This document shows, piece by piece, positions 12,201 through 39,182 of a stretch of DNA of 64,000 nt. The DNA comes from Hormiphora californensis. Its lineage: Eukaryota; Ctenophora; Tentaculata; Cydippida; Pleurobrachiidae. The notes under the pieces were generated by a model. It did no database searches. It was given only the letters and a program-made list of their open reading frames with translations, and was not told where the DNA came from. The first letter of the stretch is position 1; each line of letters begins with the position of its first letter. The DNA is taken from positions 1,392,310 through 1,456,309 of the forward strand of contig CM035353.1 of the NCBI GenBank assembly GCA_020137815.1, written 5' to 3'. The translations under genes and the position numbers were made by a program.

Positions 12201-15200
12201 ACAGTGGGGCCATCCGCTCCGTTCGTAACTCCTTCTGCCCGCGTTGTTCACTCGTCACATAGAGACAGTCCTTGTCGCCGAATGACGGGGACAAGGGGAT
12301 GAAATTAGAGGGGACCGTCACCAGTTGCACATAAATTCGAAAACACCTAGAGAATCGTGGAAGTAGCAATTTGGGGTGAGGGTTGAACACTTGGCAAATG
12401 AGTTAGGAAAGTACTTGGTATATTCAAATAGGATTGATCGATATAACATTTCCTACGTATTTTGGCGTGTTGATACTGCCCATGGCTTGTGAGGTCATCC
12501 TGTATGGGACTCCACCAGGCGGGCCTCGTTTGCCTGTCTTGTTAACTTTGAAATATCGCTCGTATGAAGATGTATCCCAGTATAAGTGGTAGACATAGTG
12601 GTAGACCATATGGGGTAACATTGTGGTAACATAGTGGTAACATAGGGCATAGGCATAGGGATAACATAGGTGTAACATAGGGATAACATAGGGGTAAGCT
12701 ATATTGATAACATATGGGGATGAAAACGATAGGGGTACCATATGGATTACATAGGGGATAAACTCAGGGTAACAGTGTGGTGGGAGACAATAGTATAACA
12801 TAGAGGGTACATAGGGGATAACTACGGGTAACATAGTGATAAAACAACAAAACAAAAAAAACAATTAGGTCTAGCATAGGGTAACAGTAGGGATTACAGT
12901 AGGGATAGAACATAGGGGATAACAACATAGGGGTTAAATAGGGTAGGGCATAGTGTTAACAAGTAGTTGGATGACATAGTGTAGGGATAGAGGTAACATA
13001 GAGGTAACATATGGTGGTACATAGGTAGTAACTAGGTTGGATAACCATAGGGTTAACGATAGGGGTAAGCAATAGTGAGGTGAGACAGATGGATATACAT
13101 AGGGTAACATTGGGGTAACATAGTTTTAACCTAGGGATAAACATATGGCTAACTTAGGTAATAGGACGTAGGGATAGGCCTGTTGTTAACATTGGTAAAC
13201 AAATAGTGTACCTAGGGGTTAACCTAATTTTAATGGAATGGGAAGAATGAGAAGATACACCATGATTTGGTTGATACCGGAGAGCAATCTGTTCAGCAAT
13301 CAGTTTTGCCGGGGTGTGTGCTATGTGTGGGATGGGGATGGTATCTGTGGGTGAGAACTCGTGTATGAGGGTTGGGGGCAGATGAGGTTGCAGGATAGGA
13401 GGTGAGGAACATCTGATGAGGCACTCGCGAAGCGGCCTGTGTTGAATTTGATAAGTAGGGGTGATATAGAGGAGCACTTGGAGAAATGCGAAGTTGGTAG
13501 TTCTAGAAACGTGTGCAAGTTGTACCGGAACCCCGCAGCTGATCAGTATAGTAGTATGTACTGATCAGTAGTGTACATGAAGGTAGCGAGTAGGGTACAA
13601 CAAGTCCTATAGTATGTGGTATTACCTCCATAACGTATCTCTTTTGCTGCCGTAGTGTCACTAATGTCGCCCTCGGATCTCCGTCATTGTGTTCGCTTAG
13701 CGTCCCTCATTGGCTGGCAGATGTAGGTCTTCAGGCTCCTCTGCATCATCACGTCTTCCGGTCTTTGTGTTTCGACCTAGCGTAGAAGAGGTATTTAGCT
13801 GACTGAGTAGGTAGGGAAGAACCGGTCGTAATTAGCCGTAATTTACGCCCACTAATTTTGAAGAGACCGTCGGTAGATTAGCCGTGTTGACTTGACTTTT
13901 AATTTGTCATCACGAGCACAATACCTGAGAATGTACGACTAGGAACACACTAGCCTAAAATATGAGTATTCAATTCCAGGTGACGTTTTCTATTCATTTG
14001 AGAAAACATGGCATAAGTTTGGTCTGTGACTCGAACTAGGAGAAATTGAACACGGGTGGAGAGATTAACTTCTTTGTCGGGCGAATAGCAGTCTGGTTTG
14101 AAAGCAGGTTTCGTCCGCGCTAATTATTATGTGCGTACAATTACGATGGTAAAGATGGCAGTTTACTTACTCAAGTATATAAACAAGGTAGAGCGAAGCT
14201 GCAGTATGTAGTAAAGTCTACCTATTGAAGCGAGGGTCTCATTTTCAGCGTGCGATGTCCGTTAGCGGGCGGCCTGGCTTCATTTTCACCTGGAACTGGG
14301 GCCAAATTACCGAATCTTGAACCTGGAATGAATGATCAGATTCAGGGGTCGAAGGGTCCAGAATGGCGGACAAAAGTTGGCTTCAACAAACGCTAGCACC
14401 AAAATGTTATCTACAGAAGCTCAAAAAATTTCAATGTTTTATTTTCCGATCTAGGAGCTTCGCAGAGGCCAAACACTCGCTTGAAATTCAGGCAACATTT
14501 TGATTCCATTTTTCGGAGAGAGTGAGAGACAAAATTCCACGCTACGACGGTTGGATTATCCATCATTCTAGGGCATGTTGCCAAGTCAGTCAAACATCAA
14601 ACACTTCTGTGATGAACATTAGAAAAGTTGAGTTAAACCTTATTTCTAGAAGTATGTCTAGACTCTATAGCTCGTATATTGCTAATAGAGGAAGCTAGCT
14701 CTTAGAACACTTCCTCTTTCAGCATATAAGGTAGTACACTATATCGTTCAAGCAGTATCGTTGTCAAATTGCAAGAACCATAGCTGATATAGTGTCAGTG
14801 CGTGGGTTGTTTGTGCACAAACATCATAATCGTGATTCGTATTCTAATAATAAAAAGCCTAAAATAGATACGCTACAAATATTAAATTAGAAATTTACTT
14901 CATTGTTTCACATCTATGTATAATCAAACATTCAAATAGAAAAAAAATGAAAGGAATAGAGAGAAAGCTGAGAAAAGCTGATAACTCAGAGATCATCGGT
15001 TCGTATTCCTATCCCATTCACGTAATAAAAAGACAAAGGAAAACACGTGCAGCTGCAAAACATGGCCTGCACAGATCTTTTTCCACATTGTGGCATGGAA
15101 ACACACCGATTATACACACATTACCCATATTAAAAGGTAGCACCCCACAGGCATTGTTCATATATTTCTATGTGGTAGCATGGTGATCGGCCTGCTATAT

Positions 15201-15777
15201 AGGGGATCCCTCAACTTGATTTGATTCGAGGCAAAACCAGAATTGAACGCGGCTAGGTATTTGGACACAGGGTGGGTGCAGCAATGCGAGGAAGTGATAT
15301 TATGCACCGCGTGTAATTTTAATGCCAGGGATCAGAGAGCGAGAGAGAAGAAAAATCGAGCTGTCCTATAACCACTCTGCGGTCCACAGTGCATATCCGT
15401 TATCCGCATGGGAATCGAACTCAGTAACGATGTACGGTGGCTCTAATCACTTTACTAATGAATGCATCAAACTGAATTGTACAATATGAAATTCTCAGCA
15501 AACTCTCACCAAGAGTCTCAGAACAGTACAGTTCTGTCAGAGCATTGGCCTGACAGGTACAGTTTACTATGGATGGTTTACCCAGAAATTAATAACCGTA
15601 GACAATATTATAGCTAGGAATAACCAGAGAATAATATTTATATAGCGACCTGCTTTATATGGCCGACCATGCTGCTGCACATAGTTCAAAGGTTCAAAGG
15701 AACAAAGAAACTGTTCACTGGCAAATAAGAGTGCAGAGAGCAAGAGAGAGAGAGAGCAAGAGAGACAAATAGAGAGA

Positions 15778-15821
<44 letters not shown>

Positions 15822-15835
15822 AAGAGAGAGAGAGA

Positions 15836-15897
<62 letters not shown>

Positions 15898-18800
15898 AAT
15901 AGAGAGAGGGAGAGAGGGGAGCTAGAGGGAGAGAGATAGAAACACGGAAATGAGGACTACAGCCGCGTGTATAATTAAGTCACTATGAAGAGAGTGAATT
16001 ACAAGTAACCATGCTACGAAGTCAACAGAAAGTCGAATGGGTAGGTATGTCAAATAAAAAGAGGCATTCAAATACCCAAAAAATTTGCTCCAAGACAATT
16101 TCCATAAACTTTTCTAAGCCCCCTCACTGTATGAGACCATAAACGAAATGTAAAATAGCTAAAATCAAAGACCCACATGGTGGCTCACTATAAATTCTTT
16201 CGTGATTTGTTTACACTAAGCGTTCCACACACACAAATCACAATATTTAGTCGTTTGACACATATTTGTAAGAATGTGACACGTCAAGATTTGAGAACGC
16301 CAAGAAATTAAAAGTATACGACAGAACTAGAGAACTATTTTCTGACACACAAGCGTCAAGGACGAAAGGAACGGTGTAAGATTAATTCATTTCCTACCTA
16401 TATTCCTGCATGCCCCCCTCTTGTGTCAACATCTGACACTGACCTCAATTAAATAAACAATACCTGACGGCTGACCCTCGAGGGCCCTCCCTAATACGAA
16501 CTGGCAGCATACCAGCTGCTGCTCGAAAGAAGAATAAGATTACCTTCAAATAGAGGTGACCTTGCATATAGCTGGACCCGGACCCCCTTTTCGCGAGTTC
16601 AGTAAAGGAGGATTAGAACATAACAAAGGGGACCTGATCTAGGACTAGGTTGACATTGGTGCTGAAACCCTTTGTCACAGATCTGGTAACCCGGTTCACC
16701 CTTATTAATTATCAATTAATTAATTAACTAACTATTAATTAATTATAAATTACCTGCCCCATGGTAGAAATATCAGCGAGGACATCACGTTTGTTATCCT
16801 TCACCCCAGACACCACCAACAACTCCTTCATCAATTCCCCCTTACTCTCTTTCTGTTTTCCCAGGTTCACTACTTCGTTCATCGCTGCACCGTGTACTAC
16901 TATCGCCTGTACGGGAAGGGGTGTGGGGTGTTAAGGGGCCTAGGCCAAGCCTTAGGGGTCTCTTTGAGTACGAGGCCAGGGGTAGTGAGGGGGCAAGATA
17001 GGGAGGGACCATGTGGGGAGGGGGCTGTGAGGAAAGGAGGGGCCAGATAGGGAGGGGCTGCACCACTGGCGAGGGACTGGAGGGGTTTGGGCATTATACT
17101 ATCGCCTGTACGTGAAGGGGGTGAGGGGTACGTTGAGGGGCCAGGTGGGGGAAGGAGGGAAGAGTGAAGGAGAGGTGAAGTGGGGATTGACCAGGGTGTA
17201 CAGTAGGCCAAGCCTTATATGGGTCTCTTTGAGTCTCTTTGAGTCCCCCCTTTCTCTCTCCTATCGTGCGCTGTTCTCTCGCCAACTGATATCTCTCTCT
17301 CTCTGAGTCAGAGAGAGTCTCTCTGTTTCCCATCTGTTTCCCACGTCTTACCTTGTCTGCAGGTCCATCCAGTAGCTCTATGTTACCCACCCTCTCCTTA
17401 ATGTCTGCAACCTGTGGAATGGGGTGAAAAATAAGAAATGGACGCCGGATCATGTTGTAAATTATTTGCAGAATATAATGAAATCAGTTTGTAAAGCCGC
17501 GTTATACTTTGATCAGTTCTGATAAAGTGGACGATTTGTTTTCCTTCGTTTTCTCCCTATCCAACAGCTCCTGCATAGCTCCACTCTTTTTCTCCTTTGA
17601 ATCCGCTCGACCCCTTAGTTCAGATAACGCTTCTGCTTTGTTGTCCTTGGTTGCCTTGACAGTAACCAGCTCTTTCAGGGCCTCCCTCTTCGTCTCCTTC
17701 ACCTGGCCTCGCTGGTTCAACTCCGCACATAGAGACAGCTTGGTTGCCATTACACCAGGAGGAATTATGGGGACCTCGCCACTTGCATCTTCAGAAAACA
17801 CCTAGAGATTGGTTGAGGGTTGAAAACTTGGCAAAGGAGTTAGGAGAGTACTTGATGTATTCAAATAGGATTGATTGATTCTATTACCGTTTCGTTGATG
17901 CTTCCCAGCTTGTGTATCTCCTGTAGAACCCCACATCGGGCATCTTTTACTGTCTTGTACTTTGAAATATCCTGTAGAGAGAGACATGTATCCAGTAGGG
18001 GTAATATATAGTGGTAACATAGGGATAACATAGGGGTAACATAGGGATTACATAGGGATAACATAAGGATAACATAGGGATAACATAGGGGTAACATAGG
18101 GGTAACATAGTGGTAACATAGGGGTAACATAGTGGTAACATAGTGGTAACATAGGGATAACATAGGGATAACATAGGGATAACATAGTGTTAACATTGGG
18201 GTAACATAGTGGTAACATAGGCGTAACATAGTGGTAACATAGTGGTAACATAGGGATAACATAGGGGTAACATAGGGATTACATAGGGATAACATAGGGA
18301 TAACATAGGGATAACATAGGGGTAACATAGGGGTAACATAGTGGATAACATAGTGGTAACATAGAGGTAACATAGAGGTAACATAGTGGTAACATAGGGA
18401 TAACATAGTGGTAACATAGGGGTAACATAGGGGTAACATAGGGATAACATAGGGATAACATAGGGGTAACATGGGGGTAACATAGTGGTAACATAGGGAT
18501 AACATAGGGATAACATAGGGATAACATAGGGATAACAGTGTTAACATTGGGGTAACATAGTGGTAACATAGGGGTAACATAATTTTTAGGGAATGGGGAA
18601 AATGAGAAGATACACATGATTGGTGATACGTACAATCTTTCCAGCATCAGTTGCCTTGTGATGTGTGGGATATGATCTGTGGGGTGAGAACTCTGATGAG
18701 GTTCAGATGAGGTTCAGATGAGGTGAGAACTCTGATGCACTCGCAAGCTGCACTGGTGAATTTGAAAGTGGGTGATATAAGAATTGAGAAATGCGAGTTG

Positions 18801-21800
18801 GTATTATAAACGTGTGACAAGTGTCCGGCCCCTGCAGCTGATCAGTATGTAGTATGTACTGATCAGTATGTACATGAAGTACATGTAGTACAACAAGTCC
18901 TATAGTATGTGGTATTACCTCCATAACGGATCTCTTTTGCTCCTTAGTGTCACTAATGCCTCGGATCTCCTTCATTGTGTTCGCTTTAGCGTCCCTCATT
19001 CTGGAGATAGTCTTCAGCTCCCTCTGCATCTCCGTCTTCCGCTCTTTGTTTCGACCTAGCGTGGAAGAGGTAATTAGCTGACTGAGTTGTGGAAGAGACC
19101 TCGGTAATTAGCCGGTAATTAGCCCACTGAATTGTGGAAGAGACCTCGGTAATTAGCCGGGTGGACTTGACTTTTTAAATTTGTCTCACGAGCACAAGAC
19201 TGAGAATGTACGACTACACACTACCTAAAATAATATGCAATTCAGTGACGTTCATTATTAAAAACATGGCATAAGTTGGTCTGTGACTCGACTGGAGAAT
19301 TAACTGGAGAATTAACTTCTTTCGCGAATAGCAGCTGGTGAAAGCAGGTTTCTCCGCGCTAATTTATTATGGGGTACAATTACGAGGTAAAGATGGCAGT
19401 TTCTCAATATATAACAAGGTAACGAAGCTGCAGTATCTAGTCAGTTACCTATTGAAGCGATCTCATTCATCGTGATGTCCTTCCTCTTCTTTTCAGCCTG
19501 GAACTGGGCCAAATTTACCGAATCTGAACCTGAATGAATGATCAGATGCAGGTCAAGTCAGAATGCAACAAAAGTTGGCTTCAACAAACAGCTAGCACCA
19601 ATTTATCTACCGAAGCATCACAGACGGTGTGAGCCACACGACTGACACCTTACACCTAAACACCTAAACAACTAAACAACTGACACCAACCTGCAATTGA
19701 AGATATCTTACAAAGCTCTTGAAGCACAGCTCCTTTGTTTTCCTTAGCTTCGCCCCTCTCTTCGACCTGTCCAAATAAGGAAGGGGTCAACACCAAATAA
19801 GGAAGGGGTCAACACCAAATAAGGAAGGGGTCAACACCAAATAAGGAAGGGGTCACCACCAAATAAGAAAGGGGTCAACACCAAATAAGGAAGGGGTCAA
19901 CACCAAATAAGGAAGGGGTCAACACCAAATAAGGAAGGGGTCAACACCAAATAAGGAAGGGGTCAACACGGGGCATACGGAATTAATAATGTCATTCATG
20001 GATTACAATAATTCCAGAACTGCTAATTATCAGTCGGTTAATTAATCAATAAAACTACCTCTCTGAGTAGACTGCGTTTCTTCTCCTTGGTCGAGTTAAT
20101 ATCTCCAATCTCCCTGTTCACGCTCTTCAGAAGACTATCTCTTTGTTTGATTTCCATCAACCCAACTTCTTCCAGGGGCCGAACACGTGACAAATCTGGG
20201 AGGGAGGAACTCTTATTGAACGCATGTATCGCGAGGTGAAATTAGGTGGGATATGTATGTGTAGGACGTGAAAGTGATTCGAAAAACTGCAGCTAAATCT
20301 GAGGAAACTCTACAGAATTAAAAGTAGCGTATTTGTGAGAATATTATACCAATGTCAAAGTACTGGTCTGTTTCAATACTGAAAGCCATCTTTTCCATGA
20401 TCACAAAGTATACAACGTATCAGCAACACTCTCTCTTGAACTGAGGCTCTATCTCACATCTCCCGTGGTAATAGAGCCATTTACTTCCTGCTCTCTCTAG
20501 CTCTCACATTCTTATACCGACCCAATGACGGGCCGATTGCAAAAATTCACTACTAAATGGCCCATACACACATCTATAGGTATGTGTGTACTACACAGCA
20601 TAGAGTGAGTGAACGGGAATATACTGGCAAGGGATAAAAGCAAAACAAACGTATTCACCTGACTTGTTATGGACATTTTCAGGTTCAGAAGAAACTAAAG
20701 TAGGTTCTGAGGGTGTGGTGAGGGATACTGTTGATGTGCTAGAAGACTGTAGGAACACAGCATCACTTTGAGTGGCTTTGTGCGCATCAACAGTAGTGGC
20801 CCTTTGAGTGTCCGCATCAGTAGTAGTGCCACTTTGAGTGTCCATATCAGTAGTAGTGGCACTTTGAGTGTCCATATCAGCAGTAGTGCCACTTTGAGTG
20901 TCCGCATCAGTAGTAGTGCCACTTTGAGTGGCTTTGTGCGCATCAACAGTAGTGGCACTTTGAGTGGCTTTGTGCGCATCAACAGTAGTGGCACTTTGAG
21001 TGTCCGCATCAGTAGTAGTGCCACTTTGAGTGTCCGCATCAGTAGTAGTGCCACTTTGAGTGTCCGCATCAGTAGTAGTGCCACTTTGAGTGGCTTTGGC
21101 TACATTATCAATAGTGCCACTTTGAGTGTCCGCATCAGTAGTAGTGGCACTTTGAGTGGCTTTATCCGCCTGACTGGATCTTGGGTGTTGAAGTCGATGG
21201 TAGCGATGGTAGAAGAGAAGGAGAAGTACAAAAGGGACAACAAAGGTCCCTATCAGTACATAAACCATGCTGGAGTGATATAATTGGGTCAGCTGGGTTT
21301 GGGGCAGGGACGAGCAATAAGGCAACTGGATTCTCTGGAGTGAGAATTGGAATCATAAGTATAATGAGAGACACAAAGGCTCATATGATTGTAGTCGGTC
21401 AATAAATCCACCCCCTCTCTCTTTCTTTTTATTCTCCTTCACTCACTTCAATCTTTCTATCCCCAGCTCTCACACACATACGATCACTCTATCTCTATCT
21501 CTCTCCTTCCCTCTCTCGCGCTCTCTCCTTCCTTCTCGATCTATCCGCACAAGTAATCCCTCTCCCTCTCATTATATCGTCAAGCATACATACCACGGGC
21601 AAATGAGCTGTTTAAAACATGTCTCAAGGATACAGAATTAGGCTCAACTGTACATCTTTAGATAGAAGATAGATAGAAGAATCTTAATTAAGAAGAAGAA
21701 TTAATTAGGCTCAACTGTACAAGAATCTTAATACATGGCTCAACTGTACAAGAATCTTAATACATGGCTCAACTGTACAAGGATACAGAGTGGACCAACA

Positions 21801-21937
21801 CAGAATCTTAATACATAGAAGGAACACTGTGTGTACATTTTATGCAAAAAGTTTTTGGGACAAAAGGAGGCATCAGCGAAATAATATCAGCGTGTGTGTG
21901 TTGTTGAACAACTTGTTCAATCTACCTCTCCCTCCCT

Positions 21938-21968
<31 letters not shown>

Positions 21969-22652
21969 GAGACCAGGAGGAATATTTCATAACATATGTT
22001 GTTCTCCTGATAAGTGATAAGGTCCAATGCAAGCTGCGAACACCAAACAACTTGTACAGCAAATGTACGACAGTGTTATAGTGGTACTGGTGCTGCAGTG
22101 TTTCTACGTGTAAAATAGTTGCCTGAGTAGATCACAACACATTGTACATAATATCCATCGGTAGTGGCATCGGTAGTGAGCCTTGGAGCGGAAGGGTCTG
22201 ACAGTATACGGAGGTATGAAATGAGGGATGAAATGAGTTATGAACTATCAAACGTACCATTTATTTCTCGGAGAAGGGATCGTTTTGCCTCTTTACTTTT
22301 GACAACCTCCATAGCGTCACACAGCACCTGGGAGAATGTCTGTGCACCGGTCAATGGTATTATAGTTGTTGATCATACATCCGGTTAACCCTTTGTGGAC
22401 AAAAAGCCCCCTGTCGACTTCCAAACATGGTCTAGAAATAGGTTCAAAGTACTGGTCACCTGTGACCCAATCGTAAAAGGTTGTGCATGTAATAGTGTAT
22501 AGTGATTGTTAGTTCCCACTCAGCTAATGATCCAGGTATAATATGTTTCCACTTACCGAGTGCTTCAGATCCATAATATCTCCGAGAGAGTGAGACCTGC
22601 CCGGCCCCGCCTTATTATCGTCACATGAAATTAGGAATCCTTGGGTGATATC
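1892..22652 (-). CDS. coiled-coil-like C-terminal tail exons, in phase with glycogen synthase
   Basis: Exons in transcript order are 22557-22652, 22258-22327, 20059-20195, 19691-19766 or 19449-19497, 18919-19055, 17888-17971, 17508-17801, 17352-17411, 2985-3093, 2379-2527, 2120-2268 and 1892-1961 (stop TAA). All have GT donors and AG acceptors. Phases match throughout, starting from the last glycogen synthase exon, which ends in phase 0. Exons 19691-19766 and 19449-19497 both start in phase 0 and end in phase 1, so only one fits in a transcript. The product is a tail of about 477 residues, rich in Lys/Glu, with a repeated motif like (S/T)KEKKRSLLREI, ALSELR and GALAEIR, typical of coiled coils. 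I recognise no named domain. Exons 19449-17352 belong to a tandemly duplicated block; the left copy (7,963-14,418) is frameshifted. The tail could instead be a separate gene starting at one of two internal first exons. Confidence 0.6.
2683..2765. repeat. short minisatellite, about four 20-bp units
   Basis: Units like TGTGACGACGTGATCCGTCA repeat about four times in the intron between tail exons 2379-2527 and 2985-3093. A short GA-rich stretch follows. Confidence 0.7.
3151..5782. mobile_element. 2.6 kb foldback (palindromic) DNA element with 5-bp target duplication
   Basis: The outer ends are inverted copies starting CAGGGGCTGTCTCTGAGACC. Both sides are flanked by CTATT (3146-3150 and 5783-5787), which looks like a 5-bp target-site duplication. 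The arms are nearly identical for roughly 1 kb each; the centre (about 3,840-5,060) consists of internally repeated blocks around CTAATTGA. Reading frames mirrored in the two arms (near 3,380-3,568 and 5,365-5,718) are a by-product of the symmetry. No transposase is present, so this is a non-autonomous element sitting just upstream, in transcript sense, of tail exon 2985-3093. The superfamily is not clear. Confidence 0.85.
5783..7962. repeat. intronic GA-rich low-complexity region
   Basis: A pure (GA)n run at about 6,181-6,238 grades into impure GA-rich sequence to about 6,420. A second GA-rich stretch runs from about 7,300 to 7,830. Long frames here encode only Ser/Leu or Arg/Glu strings and are not genes. 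The segment between about 6,470 and 7,060 shows no recognisable exon. Confidence 0.7.
7963..14418. repeat. degraded left copy of a tandem duplication (copy A)
   Basis: This segment aligns in order with 14,419-19,616 along its whole length. Matches include the sequence around CTTCTGTG, ACCCATATTAAA, AATCCCTCAACTTGATTTGATTCGAG, the minisatellite, and the tail exons. Copy A differs every few bases by small insertions, deletions and substitutions, and is about 1.2 kb longer. Counterparts of exons 17352, 17508, 17888, 18919 and 19449 can be traced near 11.8, 12.0-12.35, 12.44-12.56, 13.62-13.79 and 14.23-14.29 kb. All are frameshifted and several splice sites are lost. The scattered indels resemble uncorrected long-read errors more than evolutionary decay, but that is an inference. 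Confidence 0.8.
15725..15932. repeat. (GA)n microsatellite
   Basis: This is a nearly pure GA run with a few interruptions. The matching place in copy A (about 9,750-9,840) has only a short remnant. Confidence 0.9.
18000..18590. repeat. 12-bp minisatellite (ATAACATAGGGG type)
   Basis: About 48 units of 12 bp alternate between GGATAACATA, GGGTAACATA and TGGTAACATA. The array starts about 30 bases upstream, in transcript sense, of the acceptor of tail exon 17888-17971. The long minus-strand frames rich in Leu-Cys-Tyr-Pro are translations of the repeat. A noisy version lies at about 12,600-13,150. Confidence 0.95.
19767..19972. repeat. 22-bp minisatellite abutting a splice acceptor
   Basis: About nine units contain CAAATAAGGAAGGGGTCAAC. 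The array starts directly at the acceptor of tail exon 19691-19766, so the polypyrimidine tract of that acceptor is part of the repeat. Confidence 0.9.
20350..20398 (-). CDS. possible alternative first exon for the coiled-coil tail
   Basis: An ATG at 20,398 opens a short exon encoding MEKMAFSIETDQYFDI. It ends at a good GT donor in phase 1 and joins exon 20059-20195 in frame. An in-frame TGA lies 24 bases before the ATG and no AG lies between them, so this is a first exon rather than an internal one. If used, it would give a cytosolic tail protein without the synthase. The call depends on splice-site inspection only. Confidence 0.5.
20659..21268 (-). CDS. membrane-anchor exon with Thr/Gln/Ser-rich repeats
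   Basis: From an ATG at 21,268 the exon encodes an N-terminal hydrophobic segment (VYVLIGTFVVPFVLLLLF, about residues 2-19), then a basic stretch (HRYHRLQHPR). About 13 imperfect repeats of TQSGTTTDAD or TQSATTVDAHKA follow, then a Ser/Thr-rich end. The basic residues after the membrane segment suggest the C-terminal part faces the cytosol. The exon ends at CAG|GTGAAT in phase 1, exactly the phase needed to join tail exon 20059-20195. It may therefore encode a membrane-tethered form of the tail, or belong to a separate gene. I do not recognise the family. Confidence 0.45.
20765..21165. repeat. coding minisatellite of 30- and 42-bp units
   Basis: Alternating units of 10 codons (DADTQSGTTT type) and 14 codons (DAHKATQSATTV type) lie inside the membrane-anchor exon. 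All unit lengths are multiples of three and the frame stays open, which favours real coding use. Confidence 0.9.
21655..21800. repeat. tandem repeat of about 29 bp
   Basis: Three to four copies contain GGCTCAACTGTACAAG followed by AATCTTAATACAT. No gene is seen here. The flanks (21,410-21,600 and 21,900-21,970) are CT-rich. Confidence 0.75.
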
Positions 22653-22749
22653 CTAACAGATATATAATTATTAGTGATGTCAGTATACCTCACAATTGTG
22701 ATACAAGTAATATTAGTAATTAGGTAATTAATATAATTATTTTAGTTAC

Positions 22750-38064
<15,315 letters not shown>

Positions 38065-38495
38065 GAGTGCTCTCACCTACTGGAATTTTAATGTATTTTA
38101 ATTTGAGGCGTTTTTCTAAAATAATTGAGCCGAAATTTTATGCATTTTAGGCGTTGAGTTGGTATATGCTACAGAGCGGAATAAGGCAACGCTATCCAGG
38201 GCGTTGAACAAAAGCCAAAAACGGAAGGAATCGATTTTGGCAGAAAAATCGACAAACCCAGTTTGAATTTTTTAATGAACTGATAAGCGCGCGCGATTAG
38301 CGGCGCGGCGTGATTTTAATATTTGCGCGCCGATATTTATTTTACTGCGCGTTGTAACCGCGACCGTGTTCCAGCAGAAGAGACAATTTTCAAAATTAGA
38401 TTTCTTCTTTTTTTCTTGATTTTCGAAAGTTTTCTCTTCGATACTCAAGTCTCACTCGGATTTTCCACAAAATTACCACTCCAAAGCGTCCAAGA
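38065..38495. promoter_or_regulatory. bidirectional promoter between glycogen synthase and RBX1
   Basis: The two start codons point away from each other with 431 bases between them. The middle is rich in CG dinucleotides (GCGCGCGATTAGCGGCGCGGCG near 38,287-38,308). I see no clear TATA box. Confidence 0.6.
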
Positions 38496-38966
<471 letters not shown>

Positions 38967-39182
38967 AAAAAGTTCCACGCGGAGGGATAGTTTTCGCACT
39001 AGCTGGGATAGAGACATTTGTCACTTGTTGAATATCTTGTTGTATAATAATATATCAATTTATGTTTAAATTGCTACATTTCTAGCTAAATCTTGTGTAT
39101 TTCTTCAGCTTTGTCAGCTACCTCTCTAGTGCCCTCTTTTCACCTCCTCCCAACCTGTTACAGCATAAACCACACCTCTGAT

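Larger units (their letters stand above)
14419..19616. repeat. right copy of the tandem duplication (copy B), with intact tail exons
   Basis: This is the cleaner copy of the block. It carries five intact minus-strand exons (19449-19497, 18919-19055, 17888-17971, 17508-17801, 17352-17411), a (GA)n tract, and a 12-bp minisatellite. The block as a whole starts and ends in phase 0, so a true second copy would lengthen the protein by about 207 residues without breaking the frame. From 14,419 to about 17,340 I see no exon. Confidence 0.75.

Noticed and set aside
8757-13518. Several 60-140 residue frames in copy A
   Set aside because: The region is an error-rich copy of 14.4-19.6 kb. The matching places in the clean copy are non-coding or have a different frame.
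14411-14593. A 60-residue minus-strand frame at the duplication junction
   Set aside because: It spans the breakpoint and its counterpart near 8,000 is not open. No splice support was found.
17861-18580. A 239-residue frame of Leu-Cys-Tyr-Pro-Tyr-Val repeats
   Set aside because: It is the 12-bp minisatellite read in frame. Real exon 17888-17971 overlaps only its end, in a supported frame.
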